Below, piece by piece: positions 1 through 5,202 of a DNA stretch of 7,339 nt. The stretch's first letter is position 1, and each line of letters begins with the position of its first letter. The position numbers were made by a program, and so were the translations under genes. The notes under the pieces were generated by a model. It worked only from the letters and a program-made list of their open reading frames with translations. It ran no database searches and was not told the origin of the DNA. The stretch lies in NCBI GenBank assembly GCA_020722625.1, contig DYKK01000165.1, positions 1 to 7,339 on the forward strand, in the 5' to 3' direction. The stretch comes from Anaeromyxobacter dehalogenans. Its GTDB lineage: Bacteria > Myxococcota_A > UBA9042 > DTJE01.

Positions 1-30
1 GGGATTCCCCTTTGCAACGCCTCTTTGGGC

Positions 31-1155
31 TTACGACATCGAGGTCCCGGGGGACTCCAGGGGAGGGTCGGGCGTCCAGGTATGGCCGGGCAGCGCGAAA
101 CCCGACAGGTCCAGGAAGCGTACCGGGGGTCCGGCGGTCAGGACGCACCGGCCCGTCCCCTCGGGCAAATCATAGACCTCGCCGTCCACGGTGAAACCGC
201 CGGGCCCGACCAACTCGACGTGGCGGACCGGGTGGTTCAGGTGGCCCGGTCCCTCCCACTGGCCCCGGCACAGGCCCCAGAAGTGGCGCGCGATCTCGCG
301 GGTCGGGAGGAAGTTGGCCAGGAAATGGAACTGGTCCTCGGCCAGGGGGGGATGGTTCTCGAAGATCGTGAACCACAACAGGAGTTTGGGGACCGCGGAC
401 GCGACGGAGATGCGCAGGTCCTTGCGGTCCGCGACCTCCCCGTCCACCCGGACCGTGGCGTTCAGGGGCGTAAAGTACCGGCGTTCGAGTTCCTTGCTCA
501 TGAAGGCCCCGGCGATGATCGAGGCCGTGACGTTGAACGCCCGCGTGACCGAGGGGGTGCCGCGGTAGTATTCGTTGAGGATGCGAAAGGCGATCCCGTT
601 CGCGAAGACCAGCCCGTACAGGGGGTGATCCAGATGGTCCGCCTCGATCCGGAGCGGGGACACCGTGCGGACCGGCCACGGGCGCGACGCGCCACGGCCG
701 CGCAGGAACCGGCCGAGGACCCGCAGTTCCATCAGGGGGGCCCGGCTGGTCGAGAGGTTGTTCGCGGCCATGTTCATGGTCCCGCCGCGCAGCATCAGGA
801 ACGTCGGGATCTGGTTGTCTTGAGGGCCCGCCCGCCCACCGTCGCAGGCGTGCGTGCGATCCCTCTGCCGGAGCACCTCGGTCAGCAGCAGGTGCAGGGT
901 GCCGTCCCCGCCCGAGACCACGAGCAGGTCCGGCGAGTCATCGAGCAGCCGTCCCACCACGCCGGGGACCTCCCGGGACTCCCGGGTCACAAAGACCGAG
1001 CAGTCCCCGACCAGGGCCTGGACCGTGTCCGGGTCCATCGGGTCCTTGCGGTTCCCCCGGGCGCGCGGGTTGATCAGGACGCCGATGCGATGGGTCGTGA
1101 CCGCCGACCGTCCGTGCAATGGAAGGGGGACATCGGCGGGGGGGCCGTCGGCCAT
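31..1155 (-). CDS. Diacylglycerol/sphingosine kinase-family lipid kinase
   Basis: This 374-residue protein is a probable ATP-dependent lipid kinase of the DAGK catalytic-domain family (DgkB/YegS/sphingosine kinase-like), which phosphorylates a lipid hydroxyl at the inner face of the membrane. Seen in the sequence: an N-terminal strand with the nucleotide-site motif GVLINPRARGN (residues 25-35), the family hallmark SGGDGTLHLL (81-90), the second glycine motif GGTMNMAANNL (124-134) where many relatives have GTGND, a LVFANGIAFRI segment (182-192), and a C-terminal FTVDGEVYD (321-329) matching the family's conserved DGE. No signal peptide or membrane helix is evident. The ATG at 1155 has GAGGAG ten bases upstream. 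The length is somewhat above the usual 300 or so, because of an N-terminal tail of about 20 residues and a Pro-rich C-terminus. It lies 63 bases downstream of the membrane-protein gene on the same strand, so co-transcription is likely. The lipid substrate cannot be read from the sequence. Confidence 0.88.
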   Translation of the reverse strand: MADGPPADVPLPLHGRSAVTTHRIGVLINPRARGNRKDPMDPDTVQALVGDCSVFVTRESREVPGVVGRLLDDSPDLLVVSGGDGTLHLLLTEVLRQRDRTHACDGGRAGPQDNQIPTFLMLRGGTMNMAANNLSTSRAPLMELRVLGRFLRGRGASRPWPVRTVSPLRIEADHLDHPLYGLVFANGIAFRILNEYYRGTPSVTRAFNVTASIIAGAFMSKELERRYFTPLNATVRVDGEVADRKDLRISVASAVPKLLLWFTIFENHPPLAEDQFHFLANFLPTREIARHFWGLCRGQWEGPGHLNHPVRHVELVGPGGFTVDGEVYDLPEGTGRCVLTAGPPVRFLDLSGFALPGHTWTPDPPLESPGTSMS

Positions 1156-1218
1156 GGTTTCGGGACTCCTCGCGCCCGGCCGGGATGAGACGATGCTAGC
1201 CGCGATGAAGGAGGGGAG

Positions 1219-1989
1219 TCAAACCGCGCCTTCCAGGGCGGGAATGCCGACCAGCCGCGCGGTGATGCGCGCGATGAAGAACAGGCCGGCGCCCCAGACG
1301 AGCGCGAACAGCAGCCCCTGAAGGAAGTTGAAGCGCGACCCCCACTGGACGATGGCCGCGACGATCAGGGCGAACAGGACGGTCAGCGCGATGTGGGCCG
1401 CGGGCGTGGCCAGGGCCCCCCCCATCCCGGCGAGCACCACCGACAGGCGCGCCACCCCGAACCCGAGCACCGACAGGAGGAGCACGAACCCGATCGCCCC
1501 GAGCACGCCGAGCCTCTCGCCGGGAAACGGCCACGAGACGAGCAGGAGGGACAGGGGAAGGGCCACGAAGAGCAGGGCCAGGAAGACCACGACCGACCGC
1601 ACCTGTTCGAGGAACGTGCCCTGCGTGGTCACGAGGATGCGGCCGGCCTCGAACTCGCCGAAGACGCGGAGGAGGAAGTTGGACTTCCAGAGCACCCGGA
1701 AGGCGTCCGGGGGGACGCCGCCGACACTCGTCATGCCGGCGAACGGGATCCTCCGGACGAGGGTTTCGTGACCCTGGGCCCGGAAGACGTCGTCCGCGTC
1801 CCCGGACCGGATCGCCCCCGGCTGGTCCCGCCGCCGTTCCTCGAGAAAGGTCACGCCGTCCTCCGAGACGCCGAGCACGGCCCCGGTCAGGCGTTCGCTC
1901 GACGTGGTCTCGATGACGATGGCGGCGACGGACCGGGGAGCGAGGGCGAAGGCCACGAGAAACGCGCCCCCGATGAAAGCCTTTCCCAT
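1219..1989 (-). CDS. Signal-peptide-bearing membrane protein with four helices, function unknown
   Basis: I do not recognise a named family. The 256-residue product has an N-terminal hydrophobic signal (residues 4-23, ending SVAA). A short extracytoplasmic, probably beta-rich segment follows (24-125), beginning IVIETTSSERLTGAVLGV, a pattern resembling small barrel-like domains of the form strand-G-x-V-x-x-V-x-x-DGV. Four predicted transmembrane helices come next, at about 131-153, 159-180, 195-215 and 221-241. The ATG at 1989 is preferred because GGGAG sits eight bases upstream. An in-frame GTG at 2007 would add six residues (VTGDHA) but would place that Shine-Dalgarno inside the gene. It is the first gene of a leftward pair with the lipid kinase, so a membrane or envelope role is a reasonable guess but no more than that. 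Confidence 0.8.
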   Translation of the reverse strand: MGKAFIGGAFLVAFALAPRSVAAIVIETTSSERLTGAVLGVSEDGVTFLEERRRDQPGAIRSGDADDVFRAQGHETLVRRIPFAGMTSVGGVPPDAFRVLWKSNFLLRVFGEFEAGRILVTTQGTFLEQVRSVVVFLALLFVALPLSLLLVSWPFPGERLGVLGAIGFVLLLSVLGFGVARLSVVLAGMGGALATPAAHIALTVLFALIVAAIVQWGSRFNFLQGLLFALVWGAGLFFIARITARLVGIPALEGAV

Positions 1990-2012
1990 CGCATGGTCTC
2001 CCGTCACGCAGG

Positions 2013-2048
2013 CACAAAGAGTGTGGGACAGGGAGGAGCCGCGGTCAA
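2013..2048 (-). promoter_or_regulatory. Candidate sigma-70 promoter for the leftward gene pair
   Basis: Read on the minus strand, TTGACC (2048-2043) is followed after 17 bases by CACACT (2025-2020), putting a start of transcription near 2013, about 24 bases before the ATG at 1989. The -35 matches five of six consensus bases. The -10 matches three of six, which is common in GC-rich genomes. Inferred from sequence only. Confidence 0.4.
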
Positions 2049-2121
2049 GACCCTGGGGCCACCCACGATGCGCCGTCCCGATCTACGAAGAAACTCGACG
2101 CGAACCTGGAGCCGCGGGTAC

Positions 2122-2210
2122 GTGAAATGAAACGAAGCAGCGTTCACGTTCGTTCAAGGACTTGCGAAAAATGATGGCGGATCCGGGCGGAAGCGCGTCC
2201 TTGACACCAC
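2122..2210 (+). repeat. Promoter module, copy A (upstream of PorV-like gene)
   Basis: This 89-base stretch aligns without a gap to 4868-4956 (constant offset 2746) with 68 identical positions counted by eye. The first 19 bases, GTGAAATGAAACGAAGCAG, are identical in both copies. Next comes a conserved series of GTTC-type words (here at 2142, 2148 and 2152), then a GACTTGCGA block, a less conserved 30 or so bases, and finally CTTGACACC, whose TTGACA is a perfect -35 element. Similarity collapses immediately after TTGACACC, so the conserved part covers the -35 and everything upstream of it but not the -10. This looks like an activator or operator region, or a dispersed repeat that brings its own -35. 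Confidence 0.75.
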
Positions 2211-2230
2211 GGACGTTTCCACACTAGGGT
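2201..2230 (+). promoter_or_regulatory. Candidate sigma-70 promoter for the PorV-like gene
   Basis: TTGACA (2201-2206) is a perfect -35 hexamer. TAGGGT (2225-2230) follows at 18 bases and is the best -10 candidate, with T, A and final T matching. A start near 2237 would leave a leader of about 24 bases before the ATG at 2261. The -35 is the conserved right end of promoter module A. Confidence 0.5.
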
Positions 2231-2260
2231 TGCGACCGGACCCTCGCGGCGCACGGCGAG

Positions 2261-3136
2261 ATGAACCGGCACACCGGCCCCTCCGGAAACCCCGCATGGA
2301 TCGTCTTCGCGGCCCTCGTCGTCTTTCCTGCGGCCCTTCCCGCGCGCACCCCGGGGGCCACGCCCCGCGCCCTGGGCATGGGAGACGCCGTGCGGGCCGT
2401 GGGACTCGGGACGTCGGGCCTCTACTTCAACCCCGCGTGTCTGTCCCAGATCCGACAGTACGCGATCGATACCGGGTACGGGTATCAGGGGGACGGAAAG
2501 GTCCACGACTTCCACGTGTCGGTCGCGGACTCGCAGACCAACCCGGAGGTCGCGGCCGGCTTCGGGTACACGTACAGCCAGTCGAATCTCACCCCGACCC
2601 GGTTCAAGGGGCACGACCTCAGGGCCGCGGTCTCCACGGCCTTCGGGGACGAGGCCCTGCGGTTCGGGTTCGGGGCGGGCTTCCGCTATCTGAAGGTCAC
2701 GGGACAGAAGGACCCCGTGACCATGGCCTCGTTCGACGTGGGAGCGGTCCTGTCGGTCCAGGGGCTGTTCCACGTGGGGGTGTCCGGCCAGAACCTCGTG
2801 ACCCGGAGCGCGGTGCACGCGCCGAAGACCCTCGGGGTCGGGGCGGCGCTCACCGTGTCGGACCTCACGGTGGCCGGCGAGGCCACCCTCGACTTCGATT
2901 CGCGGGATTCCACGAAGGCGAGCCCAGGGTTCGGGGTCGAGTACGTGGCCCTCGGATCCCTCGCGATCCGCGCGGGCTTCTACTGGGATCGGGTGACCGT
3001 GCCGGACCAGAAGCGGGTCTCGGGGGGGCTCGGGTACGTCTCACAATACGTGGGCGTGGACGTGGGGTACGCTCACGACGTGCAGCGCGCCGGGAACTGG
3101 ATGATCGAATCGTCCGTGCGCGTCTTCTTGCCGTAG
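2261..3136 (+). CDS. PorV/PorQ-like outer-membrane beta-barrel protein
   Basis: This 291-residue protein is a probable small outer-membrane barrel of the PorV/PorQ (UPF0164, FadL-related) type. Seen in the sequence: a signal peptide (hydrophobic core about 12-26, AALPA before the cleavage region) and the diagnostic N-terminal stretch PRALGMGDAVRAVGLG plus SGLYFNPACLSQ (36-63), close to the family pattern of RALGMGGA followed by a YWNPAG motif. The rest is alternating Gly/aromatic strands such as VAAGFGYTYS, LRFGFGAGFRY, VSGGLGYVS and VGVDVGYAHD, ending in an amphipathic strand ESSVRVFLP. The ATG is abutted by GGCGAG with no proper spacing, so initiation may be weak or depend on the short leader. 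The family includes the type IX secretion shuttle PorV and fatty-acid-transport-like proteins. No type IX genes are visible here, so the substrate is unknown. Its promoter module is shared with the riboswitch operon. Confidence 0.72.
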   Translation: MNRHTGPSGNPAWIVFAALVVFPAALPARTPGATPRALGMGDAVRAVGLGTSGLYFNPACLSQIRQYAIDTGYGYQGDGKVHDFHVSVADSQTNPEVAAGFGYTYSQSNLTPTRFKGHDLRAAVSTAFGDEALRFGFGAGFRYLKVTGQKDPVTMASFDVGAVLSVQGLFHVGVSGQNLVTRSAVHAPKTLGVGAALTVSDLTVAGEATLDFDSRDSTKASPGFGVEYVALGSLAIRAGFYWDRVTVPDQKRVSGGLGYVSQYVGVDVGYAHDVQRAGNWMIESSVRVFLP

Positions 3137-3157
3137 TCGCTCCGAATCCGATAGACT
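3128..3157 (+). promoter_or_regulatory. Possible separate promoter for the Kazal lipoprotein gene
   Basis: TTGCCG (3128-3133), an 18-base spacer, then TAGACT (3152-3157; four of six to consensus) overlap the stop codon of the barrel gene. This might give the lipoprotein its own start, but read-through from the upstream gene is equally possible over only 65 bases. Confidence 0.22.
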
Positions 3158-3201
3158 TGGACATCGTTTTGGAAGTCCCCTCCCGAGGGAAGGAGGTCGC
3201 C

Positions 3202-4668
3202 ATGACGAGGACGCTTGGGACGACCGGGTGGTTCTGGGCCCTGGCCGTGGCCGTGGCCTGTGGCGGGGGAGGCACGAAGACCCGACCCGATTATGGGCAG
3301 CCCGACACCGGTCCGGACATCGCGGCGCCCGATGACGGGGTGGTGGGCCCGGACGGCGAAGACGCCCGGGACCTCCCCGGAGCCGACGACGCAGCCGGCC
3401 CGGACGACCCCGGCACCGCGCAGGACGACGGGACGCTCCCTCCCACGGACGAGGGGGTGGGCGGCCCCGACGACGGGGGGACGGACACGCCGCCGGACGA
3501 AGTCGAGGTCGTTCAGCCCGAATGCCCCTGCGACGAATCGCTGGTCGCCTGGGTCTGCGGGATTGACGACAAGGACTACGTGAACGACCAGTGCGCGAAG
3601 TGCGCCCTCTGCAAGGACGACCCGGTGACGTGCGTGGGCTGCACGGGGACCAAGGCGTGCGACCCCACGGACCCGCTCGGACCGGACGGCTGGCTCAAAC
3701 AGAAAGAGAAGTGCTCCGTCTGCGTCTGCGACGACAAGGCCGAGTGCGAACGCCTGTTCCTCGAGTACCCGTGCGGCCCGTTCTGCGACCTGTCCGGGAA
3801 GACCTGGTCCACCCCGTGCCAGATGAAGGAGGGATACGGGTGCAGCCCGGACTACGACGAGAACATTGACTACTTTGGCGAATGCCAGGGCCCGCCGTGC
3901 GGTCCGTGTGAGGGTCTGCCCCAGGACCCGGTCTGCGGGACCGACGGCGTGACGTATGCCAACTACTGCACCCTGATGAACTGCCCCGAGACGGCCGGGG
4001 CGACCCTCGCCTACCTCGGTCGCTGCCTGAACGCGGAGTTCTGCGGGCAGTGCGCGGCGGATGCCAAGGAGGCCGTCTGCGGCGACGACGGCGTCACGTA
4101 CGCGAACGAATGCGCGGCCGTCACGTGCATGGGGCACGAGGTCGCGTATCCCGGTCCCTGCTGCGTGCAGTGCCCGCCGGACGGGCCGGGCGTCTGCGGG
4201 ATGGACTTCAAGACCTACCCGAACGAGTGCGTCCTGATCTGCCTCGGGATCGCCAAGAAGTACGACGGGCCCTGCACCTGCGACTGCGACCTGACCGGGC
4301 CCGAGGTCTGCGGGAGCGACGGCCAGACCCATCCCAACCAGTGCTGGCTCGACTGCCTGGGCCTGACAAAACTCTACGACGGGCCGTGTCAGGGCGAGTG
4401 CCCGATGTGCGGCAAGGACTTCACCCCCGTGTGCGGCACGGACAACAAGACGTACCAGAACGCGTGCTGGCTCGAGTGCAAGAAGGCGTCCCAGAAGAAC
4501 CCGGGCGTGTGCTCCGGGTGCCAGGCCATCTGCGGCACCCCCGAAAACCCGACCGGCGGCGTGGTCCCGGCCTGCGGTCCGGACGGCGTGACGTATCCCA
4601 ACGCCTGCTTCGCGACGAAGTGCGTCGGATACTCGGAGGCCCAGGTGACGGCCGGCGAGTGTCCATGA
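3202..4668 (+). CDS. Outer-membrane lipoprotein with about eight Kazal-like modules
   Basis: The 488-residue product begins with a lipoprotein signal (residues 1-19) and Cys20 in the context AVAC-GGGG. No Asp follows the Cys, which fits outer-membrane sorting. Residues 21-105 are a low-complexity Asp/Pro/Gly linker. From 108 to 487 it is a chain of cysteine modules: one poorer copy at 108-147, a divergent one at about 171-228, then six clear Kazal-type units starting near 233, 281, 321, 360, 400 and 440. These carry the typical core C-G-x-D-x-x-T-Y-x-N-x-C (for example PVCGTDGVTYANYC and PVCGTDNKTYQNAC) with ten residues between the third and fourth Cys. Kazal domains are serine-protease inhibitors or follistatin-like binding modules. 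By family spacing the reactive P1 residues would be Leu364 and Lys405 in the two most regular units. A surface-exposed protease inhibitor or adhesin is inferred. AAGGAGGT ends four bases before the ATG at 3202. The frame stays open upstream to 2230, but that part overlaps the barrel gene and is not coding. Confidence 0.85.
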   Translation: MTRTLGTTGWFWALAVAVACGGGGTKTRPDYGQPDTGPDIAAPDDGVVGPDGEDARDLPGADDAAGPDDPGTAQDDGTLPPTDEGVGGPDDGGTDTPPDEVEVVQPECPCDESLVAWVCGIDDKDYVNDQCAKCALCKDDPVTCVGCTGTKACDPTDPLGPDGWLKQKEKCSVCVCDDKAECERLFLEYPCGPFCDLSGKTWSTPCQMKEGYGCSPDYDENIDYFGECQGPPCGPCEGLPQDPVCGTDGVTYANYCTLMNCPETAGATLAYLGRCLNAEFCGQCAADAKEAVCGDDGVTYANECAAVTCMGHEVAYPGPCCVQCPPDGPGVCGMDFKTYPNECVLICLGIAKKYDGPCTCDCDLTGPEVCGSDGQTHPNQCWLDCLGLTKLYDGPCQGECPMCGKDFTPVCGTDNKTYQNACWLECKKASQKNPGVCSGCQAICGTPENPTGGVVPACGPDGVTYPNACFATKCVGYSEAQVTAGECP

Positions 4669-4719
4669 CCCGCCCTCCGCCCTCACGATCTCGGAAAAAG
4701 CACGGAACATCTTGATTTG

Positions 4720-4746
4720 TCGCGGTCTTGTGCCGGCCGCGATTTG
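4720..4746 (+). terminator. Weak terminator-like hairpin after the Kazal gene
   Basis: TCGCGGTC (4720-4727) can pair with GGCCGCGA (4735-4742), eight pairs including one T-G wobble, around a seven-base loop, followed by only TTTG. The U-tract is too short for a convincing intrinsic terminator. It lies 52 bases after the stop codon at 4668. Confidence 0.3.
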
Positions 4747-4757
4747 CCCCGTTTGGA

Positions 4758-4860
4758 GGCGCGATTCTCAATCGCGCCGGCTGCGCGGCTTCCAAGCCGC
4801 GCTGTCCTTGGGTTGCGGCTGGTCGTTACACGATGGGCCGCGAATTGGAATTCGCGGCCC
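4758..4860. repeat. Three consecutive perfect palindromes (REP/BIME-like cluster)
   Basis: Three perfect inverted repeats lie within 103 bases. At 4758-4778, GGCGCGATT pairs with AATCGCGCC around CTC. At 4783-4802, GCGCGGCTT pairs with AAGCCGCGC around CC. At 4835-4860, GGGCCGCGAATT pairs with AATTCGCGGCCC around GG. All have a GC-rich base, an A/T-rich tip and a two- or three-base loop. The second reads TTCCAA at its tip on the plus strand and the third reads TTCCAA on the minus strand, so they form an inverted pair of the kind seen in bacterial interspersed mosaic elements. None is followed by a T-run. They may end transcription, stabilise the upstream mRNA 3' end or be remnants of REP elements; the palindromes are certain, the role is not. 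Confidence 0.75.
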
Positions 4861-4867
4861 CAGGGTG

Positions 4868-4956
4868 GTGAAATGAAACGAAGCAGAGTTCGTGTTTGTT
4901 CGAAGACTTGCGAGAATTGACGGTGAATTCGGGTAGCGGGACCCCCTTGACACCTC
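4868..4956 (+). repeat. Promoter module, copy B (upstream of cobalamin riboswitch)
   Basis: This is the second copy of the 89-base module at 2122-2210, gapless, with 68 of 89 identical positions. GTGAAATGAAACGAAGCAG (4868-4886) is exact. The GTTC words are at 4888 and 4898, with GTTT between them at 4894, and CTTGACACC closes the module. Most differences are transitions. It starts eight bases after the last palindrome and ends 36 bases before the riboswitch P1 stem, in the right place for the operon's promoter and upstream control region. Confidence 0.75.
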
Positions 4957-4979
4957 CCGGTTCCCGTGGAATGTATCCT
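4947..4979 (+). promoter_or_regulatory. Candidate promoter of the cobalamin operon
   Basis: TTGACA (4947-4952) is a perfect -35. The -10 is uncertain. TATCCT (4974-4979) matches four of six bases but at a long 21-base spacing, while TGTATC (4972-4977) at 19 bases matches three. Either would start RNA at about 4984-4986, just before the riboswitch P1 stem at 4992, which supports the placement. Confidence 0.45.
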
Positions 4980-4991
4980 TCGTACCTTGGC

Positions 4992-5169
4992 CTCGCAGGT
5001 GGGCAGGGGTGGACCCCTGCCCGAGAGGGAAGCGGGTGCGAATCCCGCGCGGTCCCGCCACTGTGAGGGGACGCGGTCGCGAATCGGCCGCACGTCCGTT
5101 CAAGGGCCACTGGCGTTTGCCGGGAAGGCGGACGGACGCGGACCCCGAGCCAGGAAACCTGCCTGCGAG
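4992..5169 (+). promoter_or_regulatory. Cobalamin (B12) riboswitch
   Basis: An RNA leader that binds a cobalamin and normally represses the gene downstream. All the landmarks are present. P1 is closed by CTCGCAGG (4992-4999) and CCTGCGAG (5162-5169), eight perfect pairs. A hairpin with a nine-pair stem and TGGA loop lies at 5001-5022. The conserved core runs GGGAAGCGGGTGCGAATCCC (5028-5047) then GTCCCGCCACTGTGA (5052 on). A CGTCCGT/ACGGACG stem (5093-5099 with 5132-5138) encloses GCCACTGG and GGGAAGG. The B12 box is GAGCCAGGAAACCTGCC (5147-5163). Behind P1 a small GGC-ATGAC-GCC hairpin (5172-5182) and the ribosome binding site of the receptor (GAGG at 5195) lie within 30 bases, with no T-run. 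Control is therefore probably translational, possibly by a loop-loop contact to that hairpin; this last point is inferred. Confidence 0.95.
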
Positions 5170-5202
5170 TCGGCATGACGCCCTTCGAGGCAAAGAGGCG
5201 GA

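Noticed and set aside
1..30. Possible terminator after the lipid kinase
   Set aside because: No stable hairpin and no T-run can be drawn in the 30 bases available on the minus strand.
25..1188. Plus-strand open frame of 387 codons opposite the lipid kinase
   Set aside because: The minus strand carries GGDGT and DGE kinase motifs; the plus frame has none and is a shadow.
1990..2007. GTG at 2007 as start of the membrane-protein gene
   Set aside because: The GGGAG Shine-Dalgarno lies inside this extension and is ideally spaced for the ATG at 1989.
2043..2052. GGTCAAGACC inverted repeat over the -35 of the leftward promoter
   Set aside because: Only four-base arms around a two-base centre. Such a short palindrome is expected by chance in GC-rich DNA.
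2230..3201. Upstream in-frame extension of the Kazal gene
   Set aside because: It would overlap the whole barrel gene in another frame and hide a good lipoprotein signal with its own Shine-Dalgarno at 3190-3197.
3073..4710. 545-codon minus-strand open frame opposite the Kazal gene
   Set aside because: Antisense to a gene with clear domain motifs; Arg/Ala/Val-rich with no recognisable domain or signal.
4717..4920. 67-codon plus-strand frame across the palindromes
   Set aside because: It translates structured repeat DNA, has no convincing ribosome binding site, and only its last 15 codons coincide with the module frame discussed separately.
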